Origin: JAGQOZ01 sp041399205
GTDB lineage: Bacteria; Planctomycetota; Planctomycetia; Pirellulales; Pirellulaceae
Length of the DNA: 64,000 nucleotides
Reading direction: 5' to 3'
Assembly (NCBI GenBank): GCA_041399205.1
Contig: JAWKTK010000004.1
Coordinates: 186,001 to 250,000 of the forward strand
This document shows positions 1 to 8,781 of the stretch, one piece after another. The stretch's first letter is position 1, and every line of letters starts with the position of its first letter. A program made the translations under genes and the position numbers. Below the pieces are notes generated by a model, which saw only the letters and a program-made list of their open reading frames with translations, was not told the DNA's origin and searched no databases.

Positions 1-678
1 ATTGAGCAACTCTTTGGTGTAGTGCAAAATGTTGGACTTCAGAAGTTCAATCCGATCCTCAATTTGCATCTGAAAGACTTCGTCCGCTGTAAGATCGGCC
101 AAAGCCGTCCCCGCGTCATGAATTGCGGCAATCTTCTGCTGATGTTCCACTTCCTTCGTGACGTCGCGCATGGTAACCACCAAACGCGGCGGCAAGTCGT
201 CTTGGCTGCGAATGGCAATGCAGTGGATTCGCAAGAAACGATTTCCTTTGCATTCCATTGTGAACGACCGAGATTCACTAGAGTTCCAAGCTGCGGACAG
301 CGGGCCGAATTCTGGTTCGTCCAGCTTGCATTCGACGGCATCTAAGAAGGGCAAACCAACGGCTTGTTCGGCACCAATCCAGCGAATGGCATAGTCATTG
401 GCCCAAACAATCTTGTTTTGCTGGTCCAACAGCACAATACCGTCCGGCATGCCTTCCAAGATGATGTCACTTCGCAGCAACCGCCGAACTCGCCCGGCAC
501 TTAATGCCCCTGACGGTAAAATAAAAATGCCATCAAGTTGATGGCAGATAGTTTCATCGTCGGCAGTGGAGAGGTCTTGCGTCGAAATGACTTCACAATG
601 TTCTTGAAGCCAGACCGCTAATGGGTCGCCAAGTTGGTCGACCTTTCCGACGCACAGTATCTTTGGCTTCGGGGACAA
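1..678 (-). CDS. PAS/GAF domain signalling protein (probable sensor kinase), 3' part outside window
   Basis: The reading frame runs off the left edge, so only the N-terminal 226 codons are visible. I place the start at a TTG at 676-678 because AAGGAG lies 9 nt upstream and no ATG fits. Residues 1-70 resemble a degenerate receiver-like region (KPKILCVGKVD). Residues about 75-185 form a PAS domain (EGMPDGIVLLDQQNKIVWAN, then a RLVVTMRDVTKE end). The start of a GAF-like domain follows (IHDAGTALADL). This order is common in bacterial histidine kinases and diguanylate cyclases; the output domain is not visible, so kinase is an inference. Confidence 0.72.
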   Translation of the reverse strand, partial: MSPKPKILCVGKVDQLGDPLAVWLQEHCEVISTQDLSTADDETICHQLDGIFILPSGALSAGRVRRLLRSDIILEGMPDGIVLLDQQNKIVWANDYAIRWIGAEQAVGLPFLDAVECKLDEPEFGPLSAAWNSSESRSFTMECKGNRFLRIHCIAIRSQDDLPPRLVVTMRDVTKEVEHQQKIAAIHDAGTALADLTADEVFQMQIEDRIELLKSNILHYTKELLN

Positions 679-832
679 CTTAGTTGACTCCTTAATGTAA
701 TTTGCCCACGGTGAAATCTGGCAACACGCCTGTGGAATTATAGGACGAAGATGCCGATAATCGCACGCCCAATATCACAGATTTCCACTTATTCAAATCA
801 TAAATCGTCATTCCCTCCACGACAAGTTCACG

Positions 833-952
833 GTGGTAGGACAATTGCTGCGTTTAAAAAATGGTCGTGTTTTGCAGATTGTTGCGGCTTGTGCGGATTT
901 CGGGCTGCCAGATGCCGCGAATCTGATTGAGTTTCCTCTTGGCCAAAGGTAG
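833..952 (+). CDS. possible small protein upstream of the DUF1501 gene
   Basis: A 39-codon frame from a GTG to TAG encodes VVGQLLRLKNGRVLQIVAAC and continues to end in IEFPLGQR. Residue composition looks protein-like (amphipathic, with an LKNGR turn), and the frame stays open upstream to a TAA near 770, but no ATG or Shine-Dalgarno was found. The rest of 679-996 shows nothing I recognise. It could be a short conserved protein or chance; I do not know a family for it. Confidence 0.28.
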   Translation: MVGQLLRLKNGRVLQIVAACADFGLPDAANLIEFPLGQR

Positions 953-996
953 GATCTAATCCGTTCCAGAATTGCCATCGGAAGGAGGCCAGGTTC

Positions 997-2433
997 GTGT
1001 CCCAATTAATGTATCAGCACCCGCCAATCGGACGTCGTCAAGCATTGCAGGCCGGCGCAGTCAGCTTATTAGGACTTGGAACGAACCACCTTTCATCACT
1101 GCAAGCGGAAACGCCTTCTTCGACACCGCAAAGGCGAATCATCTTTATTTTCCTTTCGGGCGGACTGGGGCAGCATGATAGCTTTGATCCCAAACCGAAC
1201 GCGCCTGAAGAAATTCGCGGAGAATTTCAGCCCATCGCCACTCGTACACCCGGTCTGCAAATCTGTGAACATCTTCCTCAATTGGCCCAGCGTAGTCACT
1301 TGTGGTCGGTCGTTCGCAGTTTAACGCACCCCTACAATGAACATTCGCAAGGGCACATGGTAATGCTGTCCGGTCGGACCGAATTGCCCATCAACTTTAG
1401 CCCCAACGGACCCAAGCCAACCGATCACCCGTCCATCGCTTCGATGGCCACGCAGTTGACGCCCATTCGCAACAACTTGCCGCCCGCAATCGTTTTGCCC
1501 GAAAAACTGATTCATCGCACTGGAAGAACCATCCCGGGCCAGTTTGCTGGATCCATGGGCGGAGACTTCGAACCGTATTTCCTAAATTGCTGCCAATTCA
1601 ACGGCGAATCGTACGGTGCTTGGCCGAAGTACGGCTTTCACCATCAACGTGGCGAGGAAAACCCAGCAAACCTAAAGTTTCTGACACCCAGTTTGGAATT
1701 GCCCGAAGGGTTTTCACAAAAGCGTTTGGCAAGCCGAGTTGGATTGCTGCAGCAGATTGAACGACAGCAACGAGAATTCGAACGCTTGGCCGAAGTAGAA
1801 CCGTTTGATCGCTTTCAGCAACGAGCGATCTCGATGTTGGCCGATTCCAAAATCAAAAACCTTTTCAACGTCACGCAAGCCGACGACAAGACGCTGGACC
1901 GGTATGGAAGACACACGTTTGGTTGGTCCTTGCTGTTGGCTCGACGCCTAGTCGAAGCCGGTGTTAGCTTAGTCCAAGTTAATCTGGGCAACAATGAAAC
2001 CTGGGACACGCACGGCAACGCGTTTCCTCATCTGAAAAACTATTTGCTGCCGCCCATGGATCAAGCGGTTTCCGCGTTGTTAGATGATCTAAATGATCGA
2101 GGACTCTTGGAGGACACTTTGGTAGTCATGGCTGGCGAATTCGGGCGAACTCCCAAAATCTTTGGCTTGCCCGAACATTACGCGTTGCCCGGTCGAGATC
2201 ACTGGGGAGCGGTGCAATCGGTCTTCTTCGCTGGTGGCGGAGTGCAAGGCGGACGAATTATTGGCGCTTCTGATAACCTGGGAGCCTACCCCGCCGACGA
2301 TCCACAGACTCCGGAAGCCTTCGCCGCCACTATCTATCATTCGCTAGGAATTCCTCGTCAAAGCACTTGGCACGATCTGCTGGATCGACCCTTGCCCGTC
2401 TACCACGGTACGCCCATCGCTGGACTTTTTTAG
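997..2433 (+). CDS. DUF1501 family secreted protein
   Basis: 478 aa from a GTG start with AAGGAGG 9 nt upstream; this beats the internal ATG. Residues 11-30 (GRRQALQAGAVSLLGLG) resemble a twin-arginine export signal, typical of the family. The body has the alkaline-phosphatase/sulfatase-like fold features of DUF1501: IFIFLSGGLGQHDSFDPKP near residue 50 and GEFGRTPK near residue 378. Planctomycetes carry many copies, usually beside a DUF1549/DUF1553 cytochrome-type partner. No partner lies next to this one, so it is a solitary copy. Biochemical role is not established. The gene ends just before a tandem repeat array and converges with the next gene. Confidence 0.9.
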   Translation: MSQLMYQHPPIGRRQALQAGAVSLLGLGTNHLSSLQAETPSSTPQRRIIFIFLSGGLGQHDSFDPKPNAPEEIRGEFQPIATRTPGLQICEHLPQLAQRSHLWSVVRSLTHPYNEHSQGHMVMLSGRTELPINFSPNGPKPTDHPSIASMATQLTPIRNNLPPAIVLPEKLIHRTGRTIPGQFAGSMGGDFEPYFLNCCQFNGESYGAWPKYGFHHQRGEENPANLKFLTPSLELPEGFSQKRLASRVGLLQQIERQQREFERLAEVEPFDRFQQRAISMLADSKIKNLFNVTQADDKTLDRYGRHTFGWSLLLARRLVEAGVSLVQVNLGNNETWDTHGNAFPHLKNYLLPPMDQAVSALLDDLNDRGLLEDTLVVMAGEFGRTPKIFGLPEHYALPGRDHWGAVQSVFFAGGGVQGGRIIGASDNLGAYPADDPQTPEAFAATIYHSLGIPRQSTWHDLLDRPLPVYHGTPIAGLF

Positions 2434-2442
2434 TATCTAGCG

Positions 2443-2690
2443 ATTTTTCGGCAGAGCCAAAACCGTAGTGGATGAGGTGACGAATCCCAAAATACGCAGC
2501 GAATTTGCGGCAGAACCAAAACCGTAGTGGATGAGGTGACGAATCCCAAAATACGCAGCGGTTTTTTCGGCAGAGCCAAAACCGTAGTGGATGAGGTGAC
2601 GAATCCCAAAAATACGCAGCGGTTTTTTCGGCAGAGCCAAAACCGTAGTGGATGAGGTGACGAATCCCGACATTCACGCAGCAACGCTCG
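2443..2690. repeat. four tandem copies of a ~60 bp repeat
   Basis: Four head-to-tail units begin with CGGCAGAGCC (or CGGCAGAACC) at about 2449, 2508, 2568 and 2629, spaced 59, 60 and 61 bp. Each contains GTAGTGGATGAGGTGACGAA, identical in all four. The last unit diverges after its conserved core. The array fills the gap between two convergent genes. All six frames are open over long stretches, giving repetitive spurious ORFs. Confidence 0.92.
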
Positions 2691-2699
2691 AAGATGGCT

Positions 2700-4760
2700 T
2701 TATTCCCGAAACGGCTGCTGTTGTTCGAATAAACGCAACCGATCTTCCAGCGGCCGTGCCACGTCGTCTGCAACCGGTCCGCTGGCTTCCATCTGCTGCA
2801 TCATTTGGCGAACGGTCTGGATCGCTTTTTCGAAGTCGCCGTTTTCGGCATATGCGACCGACAGCGTGTCCAGGAATTGCGGTTCGCGAAACCTGGTCGC
2901 TTGACACACCAATTCCGCCAATTCGACCGCTCGCTGGCCGTTGCGCAACGAATCATCTTGATCTGTGGCTAGAATCCAAGCCAAGTTATTTGCCGCCAAA
3001 ATCTGCTTCGGATCCAGCTCTAAGGTGCGTTGATATGCCGCCGCAGCTCGCTGGCTTTCGCCCAATTTCCCATACGTAGTGGCCAACCGGAAATGTACGT
3101 TCGGATCGACGGGATTCTTGGTTCGAATCCGTTCTAACAACTGTGCAGCGGCCTTGTACTTTTGCTGTTTCAACAGGTTCAACGCCAAGCCCTGTAGCGC
3201 ATCCAAGTTGTCTGCGTTGATCTTGCACGCCGCCACCCATTCTTGCTGCGCTTGCGGTAGTTGGCCGGCTACTTCCAGGCGTCTCGCCAGTTCCAAGCGA
3301 GGTCGAAAGTCTTCGGGATTGTATTCTGACGCTTGACGCAAAGCGTTTAAGGCTGCGGCGGAGTCTCCTTGCGAATCGAGCAAAACCGCCTGTACGAAAA
3401 GGACGTCGGCCAGCTTTTGCGGATCCGAATTTGCCTGACTTCGGACGAATTCTCCCAAGTAGGCAATCGCCGCCGCAATGTCGTTGTGGTCAATCATTTG
3501 CGAAGTGACCGATGTTGGTTCCAACGGCGCCACGCCCAATCGCCAGCGTCCAGCGAACGGAACTGCTGCTTGGCGAATCTGCTCCGCTGGCTTTTCCAGC
3601 AGCTGCATGTCGTCCCACAGCTGCTGCCGAGTGACCGGTCCCTTGTAAATCACAGCCACATTTCCCTGCGAATCCAACAGAAAGCTACAGGGAATCGGCA
3701 AGGCGGACCAGCGGTCCATGACCGCTCGTTGAAAGTAATCAATCAACTGCAACGATTCCGGTTCGGCCACGGCCCATGCAAACGGAAACTTCATTCGCTC
3801 CATCAAATCTTGGGCGTGCTGCAAATTATCGTCACCGTGCACCGCATCGGCATTGATGGCCAAAACGTTCAGTCTCTGTTGTTGGAATTCGGCGGCATGC
3901 GACGTCCATTCGTTCAATTCGTGTAGACACGGTACGCAAGTGGTGGACCACACGTTCAGCAACGTGGGACCAGACAGCGTCGATGGATTCGAAAGGTTCG
4001 AACCGAAACCTGGTCGCAGCGTCCATTTCGGTAGTGGTAGTCGCGAAGGAAGCACAATTCGAGCTGTCTGAGTTGTTTCGCGAACCTGCTGTTCTTGCGA
4101 ATCGAGCGGAAGTCGATTTTGCGGCGGTTGCCACCGTTCCGCCGCCGTTTGATCTTGCCGAATATCATAGAAACGGTTGACTTGGCAATCCGTAACTGTC
4201 TGCACCGCGTTTGCTTGTTTCAATGTTGGCCAACGCACCAAGATTTTTTCAATCGTTTCCGCGTCACTCAGGCCAAAATGCAGCCAGTTGCTGGACTGAG
4301 ACAAAAAGGCATCGCCTGCGTGCAGTGTCTTGATCAACTTTGGCGAACTTCCATCCGCGTTGGGTCGCAATACAACTTCCACTCGCGCACCTACCGCGTT
4401 CCGATTGGTGTCACGCCCGTTGCCATGCAAACGAATCGCAATAAAGTTGCCTTTGGACGCCGTTTCTTGGTTCCGCAAAAGGCGAATGCGCGGCGCGGTC
4501 CGAGCGGTCATCCAGAGGTCCATTCGACCATCAAAGTCCCAGTCGCATAACGCGATCGCTCGACCATCATCGGCAAAATCGAGCCCGCTGACCGAACTGA
4601 TCGAAGCGAATTGACCGTTTCGCATATTCAGGAAGGCGCAGTTCTTTTCGCGACCGCTAAATGAACGGTCTTCATGCAACAAGCGGTTGAGCGCTTTCCA
4701 ACCTTGCCGATATCGTAACATCGAATCATTGGTCGATAAGTCCAACGGTGATTGCGACAC
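2700..4760 (-). CDS. C-terminal half of a secreted fusion: FG-GAP/ASPIC-UnbV, TlpA-like thioredoxin, TPR
   Basis: 686 codons in the same frame as the gene upstream (4782-6698), from which it is separated by one UGA and seven sense codons reading SVYWRQV. The GTG at 4758-4760 is only the first possible start and has no clear Shine-Dalgarno. Residues 40-190 finish the FG-GAP repeats and contain an ASPIC/UnbV module. Residues about 235-390 form a TlpA/ResA-like thioredoxin fold with a CVPC redox site (STTCVPCLHEL). Residues about 430-680 are TPR-like repeats. Such fusions are typical of planctomycete periplasmic CRTAC1 proteins. Either it is translated by passing the UGA, or it is the silent tail of a broken gene. 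Confidence 0.8.
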   Translation of the reverse strand: MSQSPLDLSTNDSMLRYRQGWKALNRLLHEDRSFSGREKNCAFLNMRNGQFASISSVSGLDFADDGRAIALCDWDFDGRMDLWMTARTAPRIRLLRNQETASKGNFIAIRLHGNGRDTNRNAVGARVEVVLRPNADGSSPKLIKTLHAGDAFLSQSSNWLHFGLSDAETIEKILVRWPTLKQANAVQTVTDCQVNRFYDIRQDQTAAERWQPPQNRLPLDSQEQQVRETTQTARIVLPSRLPLPKWTLRPGFGSNLSNPSTLSGPTLLNVWSTTCVPCLHELNEWTSHAAEFQQQRLNVLAINADAVHGDDNLQHAQDLMERMKFPFAWAVAEPESLQLIDYFQRAVMDRWSALPIPCSFLLDSQGNVAVIYKGPVTRQQLWDDMQLLEKPAEQIRQAAVPFAGRWRLGVAPLEPTSVTSQMIDHNDIAAAIAYLGEFVRSQANSDPQKLADVLFVQAVLLDSQGDSAAALNALRQASEYNPEDFRPRLELARRLEVAGQLPQAQQEWVAACKINADNLDALQGLALNLLKQQKYKAAAQLLERIRTKNPVDPNVHFRLATTYGKLGESQRAAAAYQRTLELDPKQILAANNLAWILATDQDDSLRNGQRAVELAELVCQATRFREPQFLDTLSVAYAENGDFEKAIQTVRQMMQQMEASGPVADDVARPLEDRLRLFEQQQPFRE

Positions 4761-4781
4761 AACTTGCCGCCAATAGACGCT

Positions 4782-4784
4782 TCA
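4782..4784 (-). other. in-frame UGA joining two halves of one reading frame
   Basis: On the minus strand the sequence reads GGC GAT TTG TGA AGC GTC TAT, giving DL-stop-SVYWRQVVSQSP. The frame is open for 1,917 nt before the UGA and over 2,000 nt after it, with continuous domain content. No frameshift is involved. Confidence 0.93.
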
Positions 4785-6698
4785 CAAATCGCCGGTATCA
4801 TCCGTCGAGATAAACCCGTTGGCCACCACCAAGTCTTCCCAGCCGTCGTTGTTCAGATCACAAAACCGACTTCCCCAGGCCCAGCGGCCCATGGTGATGC
4901 CGGCATCTTCGCTGACGTCTTGAAAACCGCCACGACCATCGGCTTGGAACAAGGAATTGCCTCGAGCGTGCCTTTGGAACTGTCGTTTGACATCGTCTTG
5001 ATCTTGCGATCGAAACTGTCGCTGAAACGTAATGCGATTTCCCGCCGCCGAGAACATGTTGCTGACATAGAAATCCATCCAGCCGTCGCGATTCACGTCG
5101 GCCCAATTCACGGACATTCCGGCCGACATGTCTTCCACGCCTAATTCCGCTGCCACGTCATGAAACTGTCCGTTGTCGTTGCGATATAAATTGTTTCGCC
5201 CATAATCGTTGGCCACGTATAGATCACAGTCGCCGTCGTTGTCAAAATCTTCCCACGACGCGGCAAAGCTGAAGCGATTGTTGTTGTGATCCAGTCCGAA
5301 CGTTTCCGTCGCGTCGGTGAATGTCCAATTCGCATCGTTGCGAATCAGCAAATTGCGGCCGCCGTTTTGCGCGTCGTGATACGGAATCGGTTCGCCCATC
5401 GCTCCCGTGCGAACTCGATCTCCTAACGGATTGTAGCCACACGAATAGATGTCCAAATCGCCGTCCAAATCGACATCTGCCGCCGACAGAGAAAACGTTT
5501 GCGCGAAGGTTGCCATCTCCGCCGCCAGCTGAAATTGACCGGCACCATCGTTTTGCATCAGCAAAATCCTAGACTCCAGTGCAACAACTAAGTCTTGGTC
5601 ACCATCATTATCCAAGTCAATCAGCAACGCACTGGTGCTGTAGTCCAGCCAGTCGGTTCCAGAGTCCGCAGAACGGTCTACCAGCGTCCCGTCCGCTTGC
5701 TGCACGAATAACAGGTTCGGCAGACCGCCTTGCTGACAAACATAGATATCGTCCAGGCCATCGCTGTTTACATCGCCCACGGCCATGCCGTGATTTGCCA
5801 CCACGTCTAAGCCAAACGTACGAGGCAACCGGCTGCGCCAATGATCTGTGCTGTAAAGCAAGTGATCGGTATAAGACGAATTGTTTTGCAGCACTGCCGC
5901 CGTACAATCGCCGAAAGTCGGTGCGGTGGAAGTTCGTTTGGTCACACTTTCACTGGACTTCGGTTCGATGGATTCGATGCGCAAAACAGAACCGCTACGG
6001 CTCCAGCGAACCAGCCAAGTAGACGACAGTTCGTGCCGCTGGTTTTGATGATTGATCCCGTCGGCGTGAAACAGAACCTCGGTTTGAATATTGGCCGAGT
6101 CGTTTTGAACCTTCACCACTTTGAACTTCAAATGCGGAGCTGGGTCGGTCAAAAATACGGTGTGAAATTCTTCGCTCAATTCGCTTAGCCTAGCGGTTCC
6201 CGTGTTCGAAGCAGTCGCAAACTGATCAGTTCGAACCACTTGCAACAGTCCATCGTCGAAGGTCGCTGGACCTTGATATGAAAATAAATGGGGTGCAGCG
6301 AACGTCGAGCTGATTAGATTTTTGTCTTCGGCATGTGCGGTGGTCGGTTGTGCGAGAAGATCGCCCCAGCGAGCCAGCGTTTCGCTGGCCATCGCGCCGA
6401 TGGTTTCCGTTTCCCAGCCGTCTTGTTCCGGATCGATCCGGTTGTAGGCATCGGCCAGCGGAGCCACAAAGTTTGGCGATTCGGACGTTGGCAAATAGGC
6501 AACCGCTGATTCGCCGGTCTGTTCTTCTATCGGTTCGGACACAGCCGCCATCGAGTTTCCCGAAGCTTCGTTGTTTGGCCGAGTTGATTCGGGAGGCGCA
6601 TGTGGTAGCGGCGTTGCTTTCTGGCAGCCCGATGCCGCTACCAACAGCAACAGCAAGCTACGAACGGTCGTTCGGAAAATTCGGCCAACGCGACGCAT
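4782..6698 (-). CDS. N-terminal half of the same fusion: lipoprotein with FG-GAP/VCBS repeats
   Basis: I start at the ATG at 6696-6698, not the longer upstream frame, because the protein then opens with MRRVGRIFRTT and a lipoprotein signal LLLLLVAASGC. The middle contains CRTAC1-type FG-GAP/VCBS repeats with Ca-binding loops such as DVNSDGLDD, DLDNDGDQD, DVDLDGDLD and DFDNDGDCD. The frame stops at a UGA (4782-4784) after DDTGDL, in the middle of a repeat-domain linker, and continues in frame into the downstream ORF. A protein ending here would lack the ASPIC module normally attached to this repeat type. Combined length is about 1,331 residues. Confidence 0.85.
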   Translation of the reverse strand: MRRVGRIFRTTVRSLLLLLVAASGCQKATPLPHAPPESTRPNNEASGNSMAAVSEPIEEQTGESAVAYLPTSESPNFVAPLADAYNRIDPEQDGWETETIGAMASETLARWGDLLAQPTTAHAEDKNLISSTFAAPHLFSYQGPATFDDGLLQVVRTDQFATASNTGTARLSELSEEFHTVFLTDPAPHLKFKVVKVQNDSANIQTEVLFHADGINHQNQRHELSSTWLVRWSRSGSVLRIESIEPKSSESVTKRTSTAPTFGDCTAAVLQNNSSYTDHLLYSTDHWRSRLPRTFGLDVVANHGMAVGDVNSDGLDDIYVCQQGGLPNLLFVQQADGTLVDRSADSGTDWLDYSTSALLIDLDNDGDQDLVVALESRILLMQNDGAGQFQLAAEMATFAQTFSLSAADVDLDGDLDIYSCGYNPLGDRVRTGAMGEPIPYHDAQNGGRNLLIRNDANWTFTDATETFGLDHNNNRFSFAASWEDFDNDGDCDLYVANDYGRNNLYRNDNGQFHDVAAELGVEDMSAGMSVNWADVNRDGWMDFYVSNMFSAAGNRITFQRQFRSQDQDDVKRQFQRHARGNSLFQADGRGGFQDVSEDAGITMGRWAWGSRFCDLNNDGWEDLVVANGFISTDDTGDL

Positions 6699-6861
6699 AT
6701 CAAACGGTCTCGGTCTTTCAGGCGTTCGAAACAAGAAATTTGCCAGTCTGGTAAGTTTAGCATTGGATCGAACGTGTGGTGTGATCCGCATAAAAGCGCA
6801 TGCAAAAGGGCAGTGCGAAAATGCAACTGCCCTTAATGCCAATTGTCGCGAACTTGACTGA

Positions 6862-7692
6862 CTAGCGACGGCGACGTAGCAGACCCAAGCCAGCCAGGCC
6901 TAGCAACGCCATCAAGCTAGAGCTCGGTTCGGGAACTCCGGACAACGGTACGCCTTGCAGACCTGCGTTGTAGATGGCACCGATTTCCGCTCCCGTGAGT
7001 GCTCGGTTCCACATACCAACGTCATCAATGCCACCGTCCCAAGTTCGGTAACCGTCACCGGCGGTGTCAGGGTTACCACCGATCATCAATCGGCCAGAAC
7101 CATTGTTCGTCAAAGCGGTTGCGCCACCGGTTGCGACCAATGCACCGTCAACCCACAATTCGGCGTTTCCGCCGGCAGGGCTGATAGCAACCACATGGTG
7201 CCATTCGCCGTCGTTCACGTTGGGGCCAGTCGAATCATCTGTGGGGATATCGCCCGTACCACCAGCGTACGACATGATGTTCGATCCGCCACCGCGACGA
7301 GCAATTCGGTAGTCGCTGCTTTCGCCATGAGCGATCAGGGCTTGCCAACCTTGGTCAAACTGATTGACGGTCAACCATGCCGAAATAGACAGGCTTTCGC
7401 CCGCAGCGTCGATGTCCGCGCTGTCCGGTACTTCAATGAAACCTTGGTCGTCACCATTGAATACAGCGTATTGACCGCTGGCTGGCGAAGCTGCAAACGA
7501 AACACTGCTGCCAGGCTGAGAACCATTGTCGGCAACCGTACTGGCGTTTCCGGACAAGCTACCAGCTGTGTCCTCGAAATTGCCGTCCAGGCTCCAATAG
7601 TTCAGAAGTCCATCATGGACGCCTGCCGATGCAGTACTAGAAACTGCACAAAAGATGGCCAAAACGGCCCATTTTCCCCACGAAATACTCAT
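6862..7692 (-). CDS. LamG-domain PEP-CTERM protein
   Basis: 276 aa. A signal peptide (WAVLAIFCAVSSTASA) is followed by a concanavalin-like LamG/laminin-G_3 domain over residues about 30-245 (LLNYWSLDGNFEDTAG, WDGGIDDVGMWNRALT). The end is a classic PEP-CTERM sorting tag: VPEPSS, a hydrophobic stretch and RRRR. Exosortase-type processing to the cell surface is expected from family knowledge; the exosortase is not in the window. The gene is transcribed away from the acetyltransferase side; 7693-8040 holds no gene. Confidence 0.9.
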   Translation of the reverse strand: MSISWGKWAVLAIFCAVSSTASAGVHDGLLNYWSLDGNFEDTAGSLSGNASTVADNGSQPGSSVSFAASPASGQYAVFNGDDQGFIEVPDSADIDAAGESLSISAWLTVNQFDQGWQALIAHGESSDYRIARRGGGSNIMSYAGGTGDIPTDDSTGPNVNDGEWHHVVAISPAGGNAELWVDGALVATGGATALTNNGSGRLMIGGNPDTAGDGYRTWDGGIDDVGMWNRALTGAEIGAIYNAGLQGVPLSGVPEPSSSLMALLGLAGLGLLRRRR

Positions 7693-8040
7693 GTCGCTTG
7701 TCCCTCAGAAAAGTTCACAACTGGAATTCATTAACCGTTCCTTGCACCACAAAAGGCACTTCTGTCCAGCTACTCTCACACCAGCATCGCCTTGGTGCTG
7801 ACTGTGGAAACAGCTGAATTGAGTGCCTTCGTTAGCGTTACCTCTCGTTACGATTACGGCCGGCGCGCATCCGCCGGATAGGTCAGAACATAAATGAATT
7901 CTCGGTTAAGTCCATTCGGTTTTTCGAATTCGAACCACTTTTTTCAAGATTCGATATACTGTGATAAAAATTCTGAATGTCCATTTTTGAACTCGTGAAT
8001 CGTGGTCTGAACATGAGGCCTCAGTTTGCGATTCCAATCG
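7693..8040. other. intergenic region with a GC hairpin
   Basis: About 350 bp without a supported gene. It contains CCGGCG-CGCATC-CGCCGG near 7860-7878, a short GC hairpin downstream of the minus-strand acetyltransferase that could end its transcript, but no T-run follows. The part nearest 7692 should hold the promoter of the LamG gene; no consensus stood out. Confidence 0.4.
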
Positions 8041-8562
8041 TCATTGAAACTTCTGAAAGCCGCACCGTTCATATAGGCGAATCGCGTCGCTCCAAGTGGA
8101 CAGTGTTTCCAATTGCAAAGACTTCAGGTCGCGAATTTGGGCCACGCGGACAGCAGCAGTCACCAAGGACCGGCCGATTCCGCGAGAACGAAATTCGGGT
8201 AAAACGCATAGCCAATTCAGTGTGCCTACATCTTGTTGGCCGCGAACGGCGATTACTCCGACCAGCGAATTGGTCAAGCCTTGCTGGGAGCGAGCTGCCA
8301 GTAAGATTTGCCAACGATCGGATCGGTGCGCGAATTCCGCCTGAAATCGACGAACCGACCAGCCACTCGAACGCCCGGTCGGCAATGACGACTGGGACGC
8401 TGCGAAAACCGAATTATGGACCAGCAGCCATGCTCGAGCGTCATCGTGCGAATCAGGGTCCAATTCGACAATCTCGACGAATTCGGATGGCTCGGCGCCG
8501 TCTGCGCCTGGCAAATTACAGTCACTCAGTTCCAGTTTCATGCGAACAATGTGAATCGACAT
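8041..8562 (-). CDS. GNAT family N-acetyltransferase
   Basis: 173 aa from the ATG at 8560-8562; GGAGGAG lies 10-16 nt upstream, so the longer frame back to 8751 is not needed. The C-terminal half carries the GNAT acetyl-CoA binding signature: LNWLCVLPEFRSRGIGRSLV (V-x-P-x-x-R-x-x-G-x-G/A), then LQLETLSTWSDAIRLYERCG, a typical closing motif. The substrate is unknown. It is divergent from the BMC regulator gene and shares its upstream region, but nothing shows a functional link. Confidence 0.85.
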   Translation of the reverse strand: MSIHIVRMKLELSDCNLPGADGAEPSEFVEIVELDPDSHDDARAWLLVHNSVFAASQSSLPTGRSSGWSVRRFQAEFAHRSDRWQILLAARSQQGLTNSLVGVIAVRGQQDVGTLNWLCVLPEFRSRGIGRSLVTAAVRVAQIRDLKSLQLETLSTWSDAIRLYERCGFQKFQ

Positions 8563-8656
8563 GGCGCCGCACGTCTCCTCCGTAATGCCATCAACATCGG
8601 CCGGTTTCCGGACAAACACACTAACGTATCGTAGATATCTGCGTGGACGTTTCAAG

Positions 8657-8708
8657 AATTTGATCGAAATGCACCTTCGCATGTTATAATTTGATAGAAA
8701 TCTACCTC
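8657..8708. promoter_or_regulatory. two 21-bp direct repeats over a promoter-like -10, putative operator
   Basis: AATTTGATCGAAATGCACCTT (8657-8677) recurs as AATTTGATAGAAATCTACC and two more bases (8688-8708), matching at 17 of 21 positions and spaced 31 bp, about three helical turns. The second copy overlaps TATAAT at 8685-8690; TTGATC at 8660-8665 could be a -35, though the 19-nt spacer is long. The position just upstream of the DeoR gene suggests autoregulation and control of the BMC operon. This is inference. Confidence 0.5.
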
Positions 8709-8781
8709 TTGGTGATTGATTTCTGTCATTCGAAAGCAGATAATCTGGCAAAGCAACGTGAAACAGCGAGATTTCCCGCCG

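Noticed and set aside
22..345. Open frame on plus strand at left edge
   Set aside because: It is antisense to a PAS domain with clear motif content on the minus strand; its composition is not protein-like.
2443..2690. CRISPR array
   Set aside because: Repeats are directly adjacent with almost no unique spacer and no cas genes nearby.
2437..2773. Repetitive ORFs over the tandem repeat
   Set aside because: They only translate the 60-bp units and have no start context or family.
4761..4784. Strong bacterial SECIS after the UGA
   Set aside because: Only a 5-bp bulged stem could be drawn; it is not enough to claim a SECIS.
7977..8585. 202-aa plus-strand ORF
   Set aside because: Antisense to the GNAT acetyltransferase; Arg/Ser-rich shadow.
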